Shown: positions 17,576 to 24,850 of the stretch, one piece after another | How positions within the stretch are numbered: position 1 is the first letter of the stretch | How the letters are laid out: each line of letters starts with the position of its first letter | Assembly (NCBI GenBank): GCA_036493595.1 | Contig: DASXPN010000065.1 | Coordinates: forward strand, 1-48,083 | Direction of reading: 5' to 3' | Length of the DNA stretch: 48,083 nt | DNA from: DATAES01 sp036493595 | Lineage (GTDB): Bacteria; Actinomycetota; Acidimicrobiia; Acidimicrobiales; JACDCH01 | Position numbers and translations under genes: made by a program | The notes under the pieces: model-generated | What the model was told of the DNA's origin: nothing | Database searches by the model: none | Seen by the model: only the letters and a program-made list of their open reading frames with translations

Positions 17576-19030
17576 ATGCGCTCCCCTTCGCGACTGATCA
17601 CGCGGATCGCGGCCGTGCTGTGCCTCGCGGCGGTCGTCGGCGCGTGCAGCAAGGACTCGAAACCGTCCGCCAACTCCGCGCCAGTGTCGTCGTCCTCGTC
17701 GAGCACCTCACCGTCGAGCGCGAGCAGCGCGCCGCCGTCGTCGTCCGCCGCGCCGACCACGGGCGGGGCGTGGCTCACCTGGGGAGGTACCCCGGACCGC
17801 TCGGGCGTGACGGCCGACGGTCCTGACCGCAACGGCCTTCATCTCGCGTGGACATCCGCCGGGCTCGACGGTGACGTGTACGGCGAACCGCTGGTGGTCG
17901 GCGACACGGTCATCGTCGCGACGACCGGCAACTCGGTGTACGCGTTCGACGCGGCCACCGGCACGACCAAATGGCAGGCGTTGAAGCTCGGTGAGCCGGT
18001 CGCCGGTTCGGCGGCGCCGTGCGGCAACGTCGACCCGATCGGCATCGAGAGCACACCGGTCGCCGATCCTGCGAACAACCGGGTGTATGTCGTCGGCCTG
18101 ATGCAACCGGCGCACGACGAGCTCATCGCCCTCGACCTGCGCACGGGCGCGGTGCTGTTCCAAAAGACGGTCGACGCGCCCGGCGCCGACCCGCTCGTGC
18201 ACAACCAGCGGAGCGCGCTCGCGTTCGCGAACAACCGCGTTTACGTGCCGTACGGCGGGCGCTTCGGCGACTGCGGCAACTACAAGGGACGAGTCGTATC
18301 GGTGGCGGCGGACGGGTCAGGTGACCTTCAGACCTACGCGATCCGTGCTGACAGTCAAGGCGGCTTCTGGGCTCCTGGCGGGCCTCCGGTCGCGCCGGAC
18401 GGCTCGTTGTTCGTCACGAGCGGCAACAGCGACTCACGACAGGATTTCGACGACGGCAACGCCGTCATCCACCTCAACGCCGACTTGCAGCCGACCGACG
18501 AGTTCGCGCCATCCAACTGGGCGCAGCTCAACTCGAGCGACACCGATCTCGGCACGACCATGCCCGCGCTGCTCGACAACAACCGCATCTTCCAAGTCGG
18601 CAAGTCGGGCGTCGGTTACGTGATGGATGCGACGAAGCTCGGCGGTGTCGGCGGCGAGCTGCACCAGGATCGGGTGTGCGACCGTGTGTTCGGCGGTCTC
18701 GCCCACGACGCGTCGACGGTCTTCGTGCCGTGCTCGAGCCAGCTGCGCTCGCTCACGATCTCCGACACCGCATTCACCGAGCAGTGGACGGTGAACCTCG
18801 CCAAGCCGGGACCGCCGATCGTCGCCAACGGTCTGGTGTGGGTCCTCGAGGTCGGGTCGGGCACGTTGCACGCGCTCGATCGAGACACGGGCGGGGAGGT
18901 ATTCAGCGCCAACGTCGGCGCGGTGACCCACTTCAGCGCGCCATCCGCCGGCAATCACACCGTGTTCGTGGAAGGCGGCAAGACCGTGCAGGCATACACG
19001 TCGTCGTCGAGCGATTCGCCCAACCCGTGA
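17576..19030 (+). CDS. PQQ-like beta-propeller lipoprotein
   Basis: Exported lipoprotein of about 484 residues. The start at ATG 17576 gives a clean signal: basic MRSPSRLITR, a hydrophobic stretch, then the lipobox V-V-G-A-C. A Ser/Pro linker of about 40 residues follows. The mature part has repeated blades with YAFDAATGT, IALDLRTGA, VTSGNSD and HALDRDTGGEVF, typical of PQQ-like (YVTN/quinoprotein) propellers. Quinoprotein catalytic residues were not recognised, so a scaffold or assembly role, or a non-catalytic sensor, is as likely as a dehydrogenase. An upstream ATG at 17522 is in frame but would mask the signal peptide. The gene lies 67 bases after PhyH and may be co-transcribed. Confidence 0.88.
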   Translation: MRSPSRLITRIAAVLCLAAVVGACSKDSKPSANSAPVSSSSSSTSPSSASSAPPSSSAAPTTGGAWLTWGGTPDRSGVTADGPDRNGLHLAWTSAGLDGDVYGEPLVVGDTVIVATTGNSVYAFDAATGTTKWQALKLGEPVAGSAAPCGNVDPIGIESTPVADPANNRVYVVGLMQPAHDELIALDLRTGAVLFQKTVDAPGADPLVHNQRSALAFANNRVYVPYGGRFGDCGNYKGRVVSVAADGSGDLQTYAIRADSQGGFWAPGGPPVAPDGSLFVTSGNSDSRQDFDDGNAVIHLNADLQPTDEFAPSNWAQLNSSDTDLGTTMPALLDNNRIFQVGKSGVGYVMDATKLGGVGGELHQDRVCDRVFGGLAHDASTVFVPCSSQLRSLTISDTAFTEQWTVNLAKPGPPIVANGLVWVLEVGSGTLHALDRDTGGEVFSANVGAVTHFSAPSAGNHTVFVEGGKTVQAYTSSSSDSPNP

Positions 19031-19044
19031 CGCCCAACCCGTGA
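19017..19044 (+). repeat. Perfect 14-bp tandem duplication spanning the PQQ-lipoprotein stop codon
   Basis: CGCCCAACCCGTGA is present twice head to tail (19017-19030 and 19031-19044). The first copy encodes the last residues and the TGA; the second places another TGA out of frame. Confidence 0.9.
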
Positions 19045-19050
19045 CTCGAG

Positions 19051-19085
19051 GCTGACGGCCCGGCCGGCGCGAGCCGCGCGTCAGC
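19051..19085. terminator. Hairpin in the convergent gap between the lipoprotein and sigma factor genes
   Basis: GCTGACG (19051-19057) pairs with CGTCAGC (19079-19085) around a GC-rich loop that can pair further. It ends directly before the sigma factor stop codon and could serve both strands. No U-tract. Confidence 0.5.
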
Positions 19086-19889
19086 TCAGGACGCGGCGTG
19101 GCCGCCCGCGGCCCGTTGCAATGCGGCGAGGCTGCTGCGCAACAGCCGCGACACGTGCACCTGGCTCACGCCGACGCGCTCGGCGATCTCGATCTGACTG
19201 AGACCCGCGTAGAAGCGCAACTCCACGATGGTTCGCTCCCGTTCGGGCAGCGTCGCCAACAACTGGTTCACCAACATCCGGTCGTCCGCACCGGCCAGCA
19301 CCACGTCGTCCTCGCGCAGGGCAAGGCCCTCGCGTCGCGAGTCGTCCTCGTCCGACGGGGCCGTCAACGGTCCAGCGCGATAGGCGCCGCCCGCTTCGAG
19401 TCCTTCGAGCACGTCCTCCACCCGGATGCCGAGATGCTCCGCCAGATCCTGGGGCGTGGGCGGCCGGCCCCGTTCGCCCGAGAGGAAGTCCACCGCGTTA
19501 CCGAGGTCGACGTGCAGGTCCTTGACGCGTCGCGGCACCTTCACGGCCCACGTCGCGTCGCGGAAGTGGCGGCGCAGCTCCCCCATCACCGTGGGGATCG
19601 CATAGCTCGCGAACGACACACCGAAATCGGGATCGAAGCGCTCGACTGCCTTCAACAATCCGAGTTGGCCCACCTGGATGAGGTCGTCGAGTGGTTCACC
19701 GCGGTTCGCGAAGCGACGCGCGCAGTGAATGGCAACCCAGCGATGTTCCTCGATGAGCTCGTTGCGCAGCGAGCGATCGCCCCCCTCGCGCCAGCGCCGA
19801 AAACGTTGGTCGATGGTTTCCTCATCGTTCTGTGGCCCCGTCACCGCGGTTCGTGGTGGCTGGTCCGGCGCAGGCTCAGTCATCGCCAT
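19086..19889 (-). CDS. Alternative sigma factor, SigF/SigB (general stress) family
   Basis: RNA polymerase sigma-70 group 3 protein, 267 residues. Region 2 is DDLIQVGQLGLLKAVERFD and the -10 recognition segment FASYAIPTVMGELRRHFRD; region 3 is around PPTPQDLAEHLG; region 4 ends with the helix-turn-helix LSQIEIAERVGVSQVHVSRLL. The FASYA...RRHFRD signature is the SigB/SigF/WhiG-like type. The gene start lies inside the end of the anti-sigma gene (14-base overlap; a second in-frame ATG at 19883 gives ATGAC before TGA), so translational coupling with its antagonist is expected. A candidate promoter for this sigma lies upstream of the adjacent csbD-like gene. Confidence 0.95.
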   Translation of the reverse strand: MAMTEPAPDQPPRTAVTGPQNDEETIDQRFRRWREGGDRSLRNELIEEHRWVAIHCARRFANRGEPLDDLIQVGQLGLLKAVERFDPDFGVSFASYAIPTVMGELRRHFRDATWAVKVPRRVKDLHVDLGNAVDFLSGERGRPPTPQDLAEHLGIRVEDVLEGLEAGGAYRAGPLTAPSDEDDSRREGLALREDDVVLAGADDRMLVNQLLATLPERERTIVELRFYAGLSQIEIAERVGVSQVHVSRLLRSSLAALQRAAGGHAAS

Positions 19890-20277
19890 TCAGATCGGCC
19901 CGCCGCTTGTGCAACCGCACACTGATCTGGCCGTGATCGGTGACGAGCTCGTGCTCGTCGACGACGACCGCGAGAATCTGTCGACTCAACGCCAGTCTCT
20001 CCGGCTCGAAGGCGGCAACGCCTGCGGCCGAGGTGGTGCCGAGAATCGTGACTTCGCCGTTGCCCAGATCGAAGCCGAGCAGCAGGTCCCCACCGTCGCC
20101 GCCCTCGACCAGTGCCGTGCACAACTCGTCGACGGCGATGCGTAGGTCTTCGACCTCTTCGACGTCGAAGCCGGCCGTCGTCGCCACTCCGCTCGCAACG
20201 AGTCGGGCAACACGAACGAGACGCGTATCGGCAGGAAGAACGAGCTCGATGCGTCCTTCGCTGTGTGGCTCGTCCAC
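19876..20277 (-). CDS. RsbW-like anti-sigma factor (GHKL ATPase fold)
   Basis: About 133 residues. The arrangement RIELVLPADTRLVRVARL, then DLRIAVDELCTALVEGG, then LALSRQILAVVVDEHEL follows the GHKL-type anti-sigma/serine kinase fold. It immediately precedes and overlaps the sigma gene, so it most likely sequesters that sigma. At the N-box, where kinases such as RsbW have E-x3-N, this protein has E-L-C-T-A: the Mg-binding Asn is Ala. The start is taken as GTG 20277, because AGGAAGG lies eight bases upstream; ATG 20304 would add nine residues and has no good ribosome-binding site. No anti-anti-sigma gene is next to it. Confidence 0.85.
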   Translation of the reverse strand: MDEPHSEGRIELVLPADTRLVRVARLVASGVATTAGFDVEEVEDLRIAVDELCTALVEGGDGGDLLLGFDLGNGEVTILGTTSAAGVAAFEPERLALSRQILAVVVDEHELVTDHGQISVRLHKRRADLNGDD

Positions 20278-20342
20278 GACGGAGTCCTTCCTGACGGGAA
20301 TCATTCTTCTGGCGGGGACGACGTGACGTTAGTAGCTCGCAT

Positions 20343-20368
20343 GTTTGGCGGGTTCCCTGCGCGGGCAG
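20343..20368 (+). promoter_or_regulatory. Candidate SigF/SigB-type promoter for the csbD-like gene
   Basis: GTTT (20343-20346), a 16-base spacer, then GGGCAG (20363-20368). Known SigF/SigB promoters are GTTT-N14-17-GGGTAT, so this differs mainly at the T of GGGTA. It lies about 40 bases before the start of a gene family controlled by SigB elsewhere and beside the matching sigma gene. Confidence 0.6.
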
Positions 20369-20406
20369 GCTCGAACCCAAGCAATGCCAACCGAGAGGAA
20401 GCCCCC

Positions 20407-20598
20407 GTGGGGAACAACATCGATGATGCAAAGGGTCGCGTGAAGGAAGCAGCGGGCGACCTGACGGACGACGACGATCTCAAGCGCGAGGGCAAGGCCG
20501 ATCAGGCGGGCTCAAAGGTCAAGCAAGTTGCCGAGGACGCCAAGGAAAAGGTCGAAGACGCCGTCGACAGCGTGAAGGACAAGCTGTCGCGCCACTAG
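20407..20598 (+). CDS. CsbD-family general stress protein
   Basis: Small, highly charged cytosolic protein (63 residues) with the CsbD pattern: IDDAKGRVKEAAGDLTDD, then GKADQAGSKVKQ and a C-terminal amphipathic stretch. CsbD is a SigB-dependent stress protein of unknown mechanism in Bacillus. The GTG start follows GAGAGGAAG. A SigF-like promoter lies upstream and a strong terminator downstream, so it is a single-gene unit divergent from the sigma/anti-sigma pair. Confidence 0.93.
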   Translation: MGNNIDDAKGRVKEAAGDLTDDDDLKREGKADQAGSKVKQVAEDAKEKVEDAVDSVKDKLSRH

Positions 20599-20648
20599 TC
20601 AGGGCGGCGTCATACTCGAGGCGCCTCCCGCCCGGGCGCCTCGTTGCG

Positions 20649-20680
20649 GGACCGGCCTTCGGGCCGGTTCCGCGCTTTTT
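20649..20680 (+). terminator. Rho-independent terminator after the csbD-like gene
   Basis: ACCGGCC-TTCG-GGCCGGT (20651-20668) is a perfect 7-bp stem with a stable tetraloop, followed within ten bases by TTTTT (20676-20680). It is the only classical hairpin plus U-tract seen in the window. Confidence 0.85.
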
Positions 20681-20785
20681 CCGTCCAGTTCGACACTGCA
20701 AGGACCAGTTCGAGACGAGGAGATGATCGAGCGCGGCGCGAACCAGAAGGGCGAAGGACGGATCGACACGTAGTACGAATACGCG

Positions 20786-21526
20786 GTGCTGCGGTGCGTG
20801 ACGTGGTTGGCGCCCGGGCTACCGCTTGGATTGTTCGAGCTCGTCGTCGGCGAGCTGGGCACGACTTTGGATGTCGACGTCGCGTTGACATCGCGCACCG
20901 ACCGATCGGGTCCTCCCGCGGATGACGACCCGTTCGCGCGCGACGAGGTCGATGTCGGGTTCATGTGCGCGCCGTCGTACCGCGACCTCACCTCCGTCGA
21001 GTTGCTCGTGGCGCCGGTGTTCACGGACTCGCGAGCCGGGCACCGGCCCGTCTACTTCAGCGAGCTCGTCGTGCGTTCCGGCGTCACCGCCTCGGCGCTG
21101 CACGATCTCGCGGGCCGACGCGTCGGCTACAACGACGCCGGTTCACTCAGCGGTTATGGCGCGCTGGTCGAGCACTTGGAGAGCGATGCCGTGCCTGTCG
21201 AGCTCGTGCACACCGGTGGCCATCTCGCTTCGCTCGAGATGCTCGGCCACGGTGCGATCGACGCCGCCGCCATCGACTCGAACACGTTGGCGGGCCGCGG
21301 TGGGTTGCCCGACGGTTTGCGAGTGATCGAGACGTGGGGCCCGTACCCGACACAACCGGTGGTGGCGCGCCGTACCCTCGAGCCGCAACGGCGCGCAGAC
21401 CTCCGTGCCGCGCTCGTCTCGATGACCGATTCGTCCGGGCTGCGTGGCCGGCTACGCGAGTTCGGCGTCGAATGCTTCACACCCGTCACCGATGCCGAGT
21501 ACCGCGTGGTGAACTGGACGGCGTGA
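20786..21526 (+). CDS. PhnD-like periplasmic-binding-fold protein lacking a signal peptide
   Basis: 246 residues matching the phosphate/phosphonate binding-protein (PhnD) pattern: VTWLAPGLPLGLFE at the start, VDVGFMCAPSYRDL, VYFSELVVRSG, DLAGRRVGYNDAGSLSGYGA and the GHLASLEMLGHGAIDAAAIDSN segment that reports ligand binding. No signal peptide or lipobox is visible and no ABC permease or ATPase is adjacent, so it is not an ordinary transporter component. Its GTGA junction couples it to a C26 amidotransferase. An enzymatic or cytosolic sensor role is possible. Start GTG 20786 or GTG 20798. Confidence 0.78.
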   Translation: MLRCVTWLAPGLPLGLFELVVGELGTTLDVDVALTSRTDRSGPPADDDPFARDEVDVGFMCAPSYRDLTSVELLVAPVFTDSRAGHRPVYFSELVVRSGVTASALHDLAGRRVGYNDAGSLSGYGALVEHLESDAVPVELVHTGGHLASLEMLGHGAIDAAAIDSNTLAGRGGLPDGLRVIETWGPYPTQPVVARRTLEPQRRADLRAALVSMTDSSGLRGRLREFGVECFTPVTDAEYRVVNWTA

Positions 21527-22260
21527 CCCGCGCTCGTCCTCTCATCGCTGTCACCGGTCGCCATCTGAAGCCTGGTCGCGTCAGCTCATGGTCCTCGGGC
21601 GCGGTGGGCCTTCCCCGCGGGTACACGGACGCGCTCGATCGCGCCGGCGCGATCGGCGCGTTGCTGCCGCCCACGGATCTCGCCCCCAACGGCAGCGAGG
21701 CTCGTGACGTGCTCGCACCGTTCGCCGGCCTGCTGCTCACCGGCGGCCCCGACATCGATCCGAAGTACTACGACCAGCCCGCGCACCCGTCCGTCTACGG
21801 GATCGACGACACGTCCGACCGCTTCGAGCTCGCGCTCATCGATGTCGCGCTGGCGCGTGACCTGCCCGTTCTCGCCATCTGCCGCGGGCATCAAGTGCTG
21901 AACGTCGCGCTGGGCGGCACGCTCCATCAGCACATCACCGACCAGCCCGGCCTCCTCCTCCACGGTGACCCCGCGAGCGCGCCGGACGGTGGCGTGGACC
22001 ACGACGTGTCCATCGAGGACGGCACCAAGCTCGCGACCGCACTCGGCACGACGCGGTGCTGCGTCCGCTCGCATCACCATCAAGCGATCGACGAGCTGGC
22101 GCCGAAGGCGATCCCCACCGCGTGGACAGACGACGGTGTCCTCGAAGGGTTCGAGCTCGGCGAAGGCTGGATCGTGTCCGTGCAGTGGCATCCCGAAGCA
22201 ACGGCCGGCGAAGACCCGGTGCAACAGCGATTGTTCGACGCGTTCGTCCGCGCTTGTTGA
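21523..22260 (+). CDS. Gamma-glutamyl-gamma-aminobutyrate hydrolase family (peptidase C26, class I GATase)
   Basis: 245 residues; hydrolyses gamma-glutamyl amides in known members such as PuuD. The triad is visible: Cys120 in AICRGHQVLN, His223 and Glu225 in QWHPE. GLLLTGGPDIDPKYY and DRFELALIDVAL are typical of the family. The GTG start overlaps the TGA of the PhnD-like gene by four bases (GTGA), indicating coupled translation. No other polyamine-catabolism gene is nearby, so the substrate is open. The end reads TGT TGA CGT TGA, giving a second in-frame stop. Confidence 0.9.
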   Translation: MTRARPLIAVTGRHLKPGRVSSWSSGAVGLPRGYTDALDRAGAIGALLPPTDLAPNGSEARDVLAPFAGLLLTGGPDIDPKYYDQPAHPSVYGIDDTSDRFELALIDVALARDLPVLAICRGHQVLNVALGGTLHQHITDQPGLLLHGDPASAPDGGVDHDVSIEDGTKLATALGTTRCCVRSHHHQAIDELAPKAIPTAWTDDGVLEGFELGEGWIVSVQWHPEATAGEDPVQQRLFDAFVRAC

Positions 22261-22270
22261 CGTTGATCCC

Positions 22271-22276
22271 TACCAT
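22271..22276 (+). promoter_or_regulatory. Possible -10 box of a leaderless CDF transcript
   Basis: TACCAT lies eight bases before the ATG at 22285 and no ribosome-binding site is present. No clear -35 at the usual distance. Confidence 0.4.
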
Positions 22277-22284
22277 GCCGATCA

Positions 22285-23202
22285 ATGGCGGCTGACGAGC
22301 ACTCGGCGAGCGCGGTCCTCGCCGCGTTCGCCGCCAACCTCGGCATCGCCATCATGAAGTTCGTCGGTTTCGCGTTCACGGGGTCGGGTTCGATGCTGGC
22401 GGAGGCCGTGCACTCGGTGGCCGACACCGGTAACGAAGCCCTCCTGTTGCTCGGTGGCAAGAAGGCGGATCGTGCCGCCGATTCCGACCACCCGTTCGGC
22501 TACGGGCGCGAGCGTTACTTCTGGGCGTTCGTCGTGTCGGTGCTGCTGTTCACGCTCGGCGGCGCGTTCTCGATCTTCGACGGCATCGAGAAACTGCTGA
22601 ACCCGCACGAGCTCGAGTCGGCCGGTTGGGCGATCGCCATCCTGCTGGGCGCCGCCGCGCTGGAGTCGTTCTCGTTCCGCACCGCGATCCACTCGACTCG
22701 CCACGTCAAGGGCTCGGTCGGATGGTGGCGATTCATCCGTACGGCCAAGACCCCCGAGCTGCCGATCGTGCTCCTCGAGGACCTGGCCGCCCTCATCGGT
22801 CTGACGTTCGCGCTCATCGCCATCACCCTCGCCGAGGTCACGGGCGACTCCCGCTTCGATGCCATCGGCAGCCTCGCCATCGGCTGCCTGCTCGTGGTCG
22901 TGGCATTGATCCTGGCGGTCGAGATGCGCAGCCTGCTGATCGGTGAGTCGGCCGACCCTGCGGTCGAACGCCGCATCGTCGACGCGATGGAGGGCGATGA
23001 CAACGTCTGTCGCGTGATCCATATCCGCACCGAACACCTCGGCCCTGAAGAGCTTCTGGTGGCCGCGAAGCTCGAGTTCGACGGTGGCCTCTCGATCCGC
23101 GAGCTGGCCGACGTGGTGGACGAGGTCGAGGCCGCGGTGCGGGCTGAAGTCCCGGAGGCGCATGTGATCTACATCGAACCCGACGTCGTACGGACGAAGT
23201 GA
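22285..23202 (+). CDS. Cation diffusion facilitator (CDF) family transporter
   Basis: 305 residues. Inner-membrane divalent metal/proton antiporter of the CDF family. About six membrane segments are visible (for example ASAVLAAFAANLGIAIMKF, FVVSVLLFTLGGAFSIF, AIAILLGAAAL, IALIAIT-type stretch and LAIGCLLVVVALILAVEM) and a C-terminal cytosolic domain. The metal site is HSVADT (H-x3-D) in TM2 and E-D-L-A-A-L in TM5, where E-D replaces the more usual H/D pair, so the metal may differ from the zinc of YiiP. The segment YGRERYFWAF after TM2 is the classic CDF signature. It shares TGATG with the next gene. Confidence 0.9.
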   Translation: MAADEHSASAVLAAFAANLGIAIMKFVGFAFTGSGSMLAEAVHSVADTGNEALLLLGGKKADRAADSDHPFGYGRERYFWAFVVSVLLFTLGGAFSIFDGIEKLLNPHELESAGWAIAILLGAAALESFSFRTAIHSTRHVKGSVGWWRFIRTAKTPELPIVLLEDLAALIGLTFALIAITLAEVTGDSRFDAIGSLAIGCLLVVVALILAVEMRSLLIGESADPAVERRIVDAMEGDDNVCRVIHIRTEHLGPEELLVAAKLEFDGGLSIRELADVVDEVEAAVRAEVPEAHVIYIEPDVVRTK

Positions 23203-23663
23203 TGGCAACCCTCGACGAGAGCGCACGGCTCCAGCTGCAGGCACTCGGCGACTTCATCCGCCACCAGCGCCAGATGGCCGAGTTGTCGTTGCGCGATCTG
23301 GCGGCGCGCACGAACGTGTCGAACCCGTACCTGAGCCAGATCGAGCGCGGGCTGCACGAACCTTCGGTTCGGGTGTTGAAGGCGATCGCCACCGCGTTGA
23401 ACGTGTCGGCCGAGTCGTTGCTCATGCAGGCCGGCTTGCTCGAAGACGGAGTGTCGACGTCTGGCTCGAGCTCGGCCGGCACTCCCGCATCGTCGACCGA
23501 AGCGGCGATCGGGTCCGATCCGAACCTGAAGCCCGAGCAACGTGCCGCGCTGCTCGGGGTGTACCAGTCCTACGTCGACGCGAACGAGGCTGAGGGCCCG
23601 ACTTCGACCTCGCCCGCGAAGAAGCCCCGGACCAAGGCCCGGGGCTCCTCCAAAGACGACTGA
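23202..23663 (+). CDS. XRE-family helix-turn-helix regulator
   Basis: 153 residues: an N-terminal HTH (about 10-75) with RHQRQMAELSLRDLAARTNVS and NPYLSQIERGLHEP, then a disordered Ser/Thr/Lys-rich tail. The ATG overlaps the CDF stop (TGATG). Closely similar regulators sit beside the heparin-binding haemagglutinin/phasin-like gene in mycobacteria and other actinobacteria (from memory: Rv0474 next to Rv0475). Here the neighbour is in convergent orientation, so the regulator probably controls that gene through the repeats at 24060-24090. Confidence 0.88.
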   Translation: MATLDESARLQLQALGDFIRHQRQMAELSLRDLAARTNVSNPYLSQIERGLHEPSVRVLKAIATALNVSAESLLMQAGLLEDGVSTSGSSSAGTPASSTEAAIGSDPNLKPEQRAALLGVYQSYVDANEAEGPTSTSPAKKPRTKARGSSKDD

Positions 23664-23676
23664 CGGAACGGCTGCG

Positions 23677-24000
23677 TCAGGCCGCGGCCTTCTTGGCCGG
23701 AGCCGGCTTCGTGACCTTGGGGGCGGCCGGAAGCAGCGGCGAGACGGCGGCGACGATCGCCTTCACGAACTCGTGCTGGTTGTCGAGCACCTTCTGAGCG
23801 AATGCGAAGCTGAGCTCGACGAGCTCCTTCGGATCGGGCAGCTGGTCGGCGAACGGAACCGTCGGGCGGTCATCGGGCAGGACACCCTCGACGGCCTCGA
23901 CGACCGAGGTGATGGCGTCGACAGTCGGCTCTTGCACCTTCTCGATGGCGTCGAGGATCTGGTCCTGCGCCGCCGTCAGCGTGTCGGTGATGGTTGTCAT
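23677..24000 (-). CDS. HBHA/phasin-like helical protein with Lys/Ala/Pro tail
   Basis: 107 residues, no signal peptide. Residues 1-90 are amphipathic helix (LTAAQDQILDAIEKVQEPTV, VELSFAFAQKVLDNQHEFVKAIV) as in phasins, and the tail (PKVTKPAPAKKAAA) is a short form of the heparin-binding tail of mycobacterial HBHA. Expected to coat lipid or polyhydroxyalkanoate inclusions, or bind the cell surface. The start has AGGAG ten bases upstream and a recognisable promoter. It converges with the XRE regulator, leaving 13 bases between stops. Function by family resemblance only; homology to HBHA is weak over this length. Confidence 0.72.
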   Translation of the reverse strand: MTTITDTLTAAQDQILDAIEKVQEPTVDAITSVVEAVEGVLPDDRPTVPFADQLPDPKELVELSFAFAQKVLDNQHEFVKAIVAAVSPLLPAAPKVTKPAPAKKAAA

Positions 24001-24053
24001 GGGGCAATGACTCCTGTGGTGGGGGCAACCCTTGGGGGCTGGGTTGTCTGCAT

Positions 24054-24090
24054 ACTAAATCAAGCAAACGCTGAGTTTGTCAAGCATTGA
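24054..24090 (-). promoter_or_regulatory. Promoter and putative operator of the phasin-like gene
   Basis: On the minus strand TTGACA (24083-24078), an 18-base spacer and TTTAGT (24059-24054) form a good housekeeping promoter about 50 bases before the start. The same interval has TCAAGCA twice with a 20-base period (24060-24066, 24080-24086) and the inverted repeat AAAC-N5-GTTT (24066-24078). These repeats overlap the -35 and spacer, where a repressor such as the adjacent XRE protein would act. It is AT-rich against its surroundings. Confidence 0.6.
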
Positions 24091-24179
24091 TTCGAAACCC
24101 GACGAGTTGGATCGGGTTTTACGACTCGGCTCCGTAGACTCCGCGCCGACGACGAAGTCCACTCAAAGGGAGAGCCACG

Positions 24180-24815
24180 ATGGCGTTGCGACTGGGCGAT
24201 GAGGCCCCCGACTTCACGGCCGAGACGACGGAGGGCACGCTCAACTTCTACGACTGGAAGGGCGACAGCTGGGCCGTCTTGTTCTCGCACCCGAAGGACT
24301 TCACGCCCGTGTGCACGACCGAGCTCGGCTACACCGCGAAGCTCAAGCCGGAGTTCGAGAAGCGCAACGTGAAGGTCATCGGCCTGTCGGTCGACTCGAA
24401 CGAGAACCACGAGGGCTGGGCCGACGACATCGAGGAGACGCAGGGCCAGCGCCCCAACTTCCCGATCATCGCCGACTCCGACCGCAAGGTCTCCGACCTC
24501 TACGACATGATCCATCCGAACGCGAGCGAGACCACGACTGTGCGCTCGGTGTTCGTGATCGGGCCGGACAACAAGGTCAAGCTCACCATCACCTACCCCG
24601 CGTCGACGGGCCGCAACTTCGACGAGATCCTGCGCGTGATCGACTCGCTCCAACTCACGGCGAACCACAGCGTGGCGACGCCGGTGAACTGGAAGCAGGG
24701 TGAGGACGTCATCATCGTGCCGGCCGTGTCCGACGAGGACGCCAAGGCGAAGTTCCCGCAAGGGTGGAAGACCCTGAAGCCGTACCTGCGGGTCACACCG
24801 CAGCCGACCAAGTAG
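24180..24815 (+). CDS. 1-Cys peroxiredoxin (Prx6 class)
   Basis: 211 residues, cytosolic thiol peroxidase reducing H2O2 and organic peroxides. The active-site motif HPKDFTPVCTTE gives peroxidatic Cys45, and no other cysteine was seen, so there is no resolving Cys. The C-terminal half (VRSVFVIGPDNKVKL, TGRNFDEILRVIDSLQL, DEDAKAKFPQGW) is the Prx6/AhpC-TSA extension. ATG follows AAAGGGAGAG. TAGACT at 24135-24140 may be its -10 box. The protein is cytosolic, and recycling of the oxidised Cys would need an external thiol. Confidence 0.95.
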   Translation: MALRLGDEAPDFTAETTEGTLNFYDWKGDSWAVLFSHPKDFTPVCTTELGYTAKLKPEFEKRNVKVIGLSVDSNENHEGWADDIEETQGQRPNFPIIADSDRKVSDLYDMIHPNASETTTVRSVFVIGPDNKVKLTITYPASTGRNFDEILRVIDSLQLTANHSVATPVNWKQGEDVIIVPAVSDEDAKAKFPQGWKTLKPYLRVTPQPTK

Positions 24816-24850
24816 CGCCCGCTCGCTCGCCGTCGGCTACGAGACGCCGT

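Noticed and set aside
20723..20773. 16-codon ORF before the PhnD-like gene with GAGGAG next to its ATG
   Set aside because: Purine run abuts the start codon with no spacing and there is no attenuator structure; too short to support.
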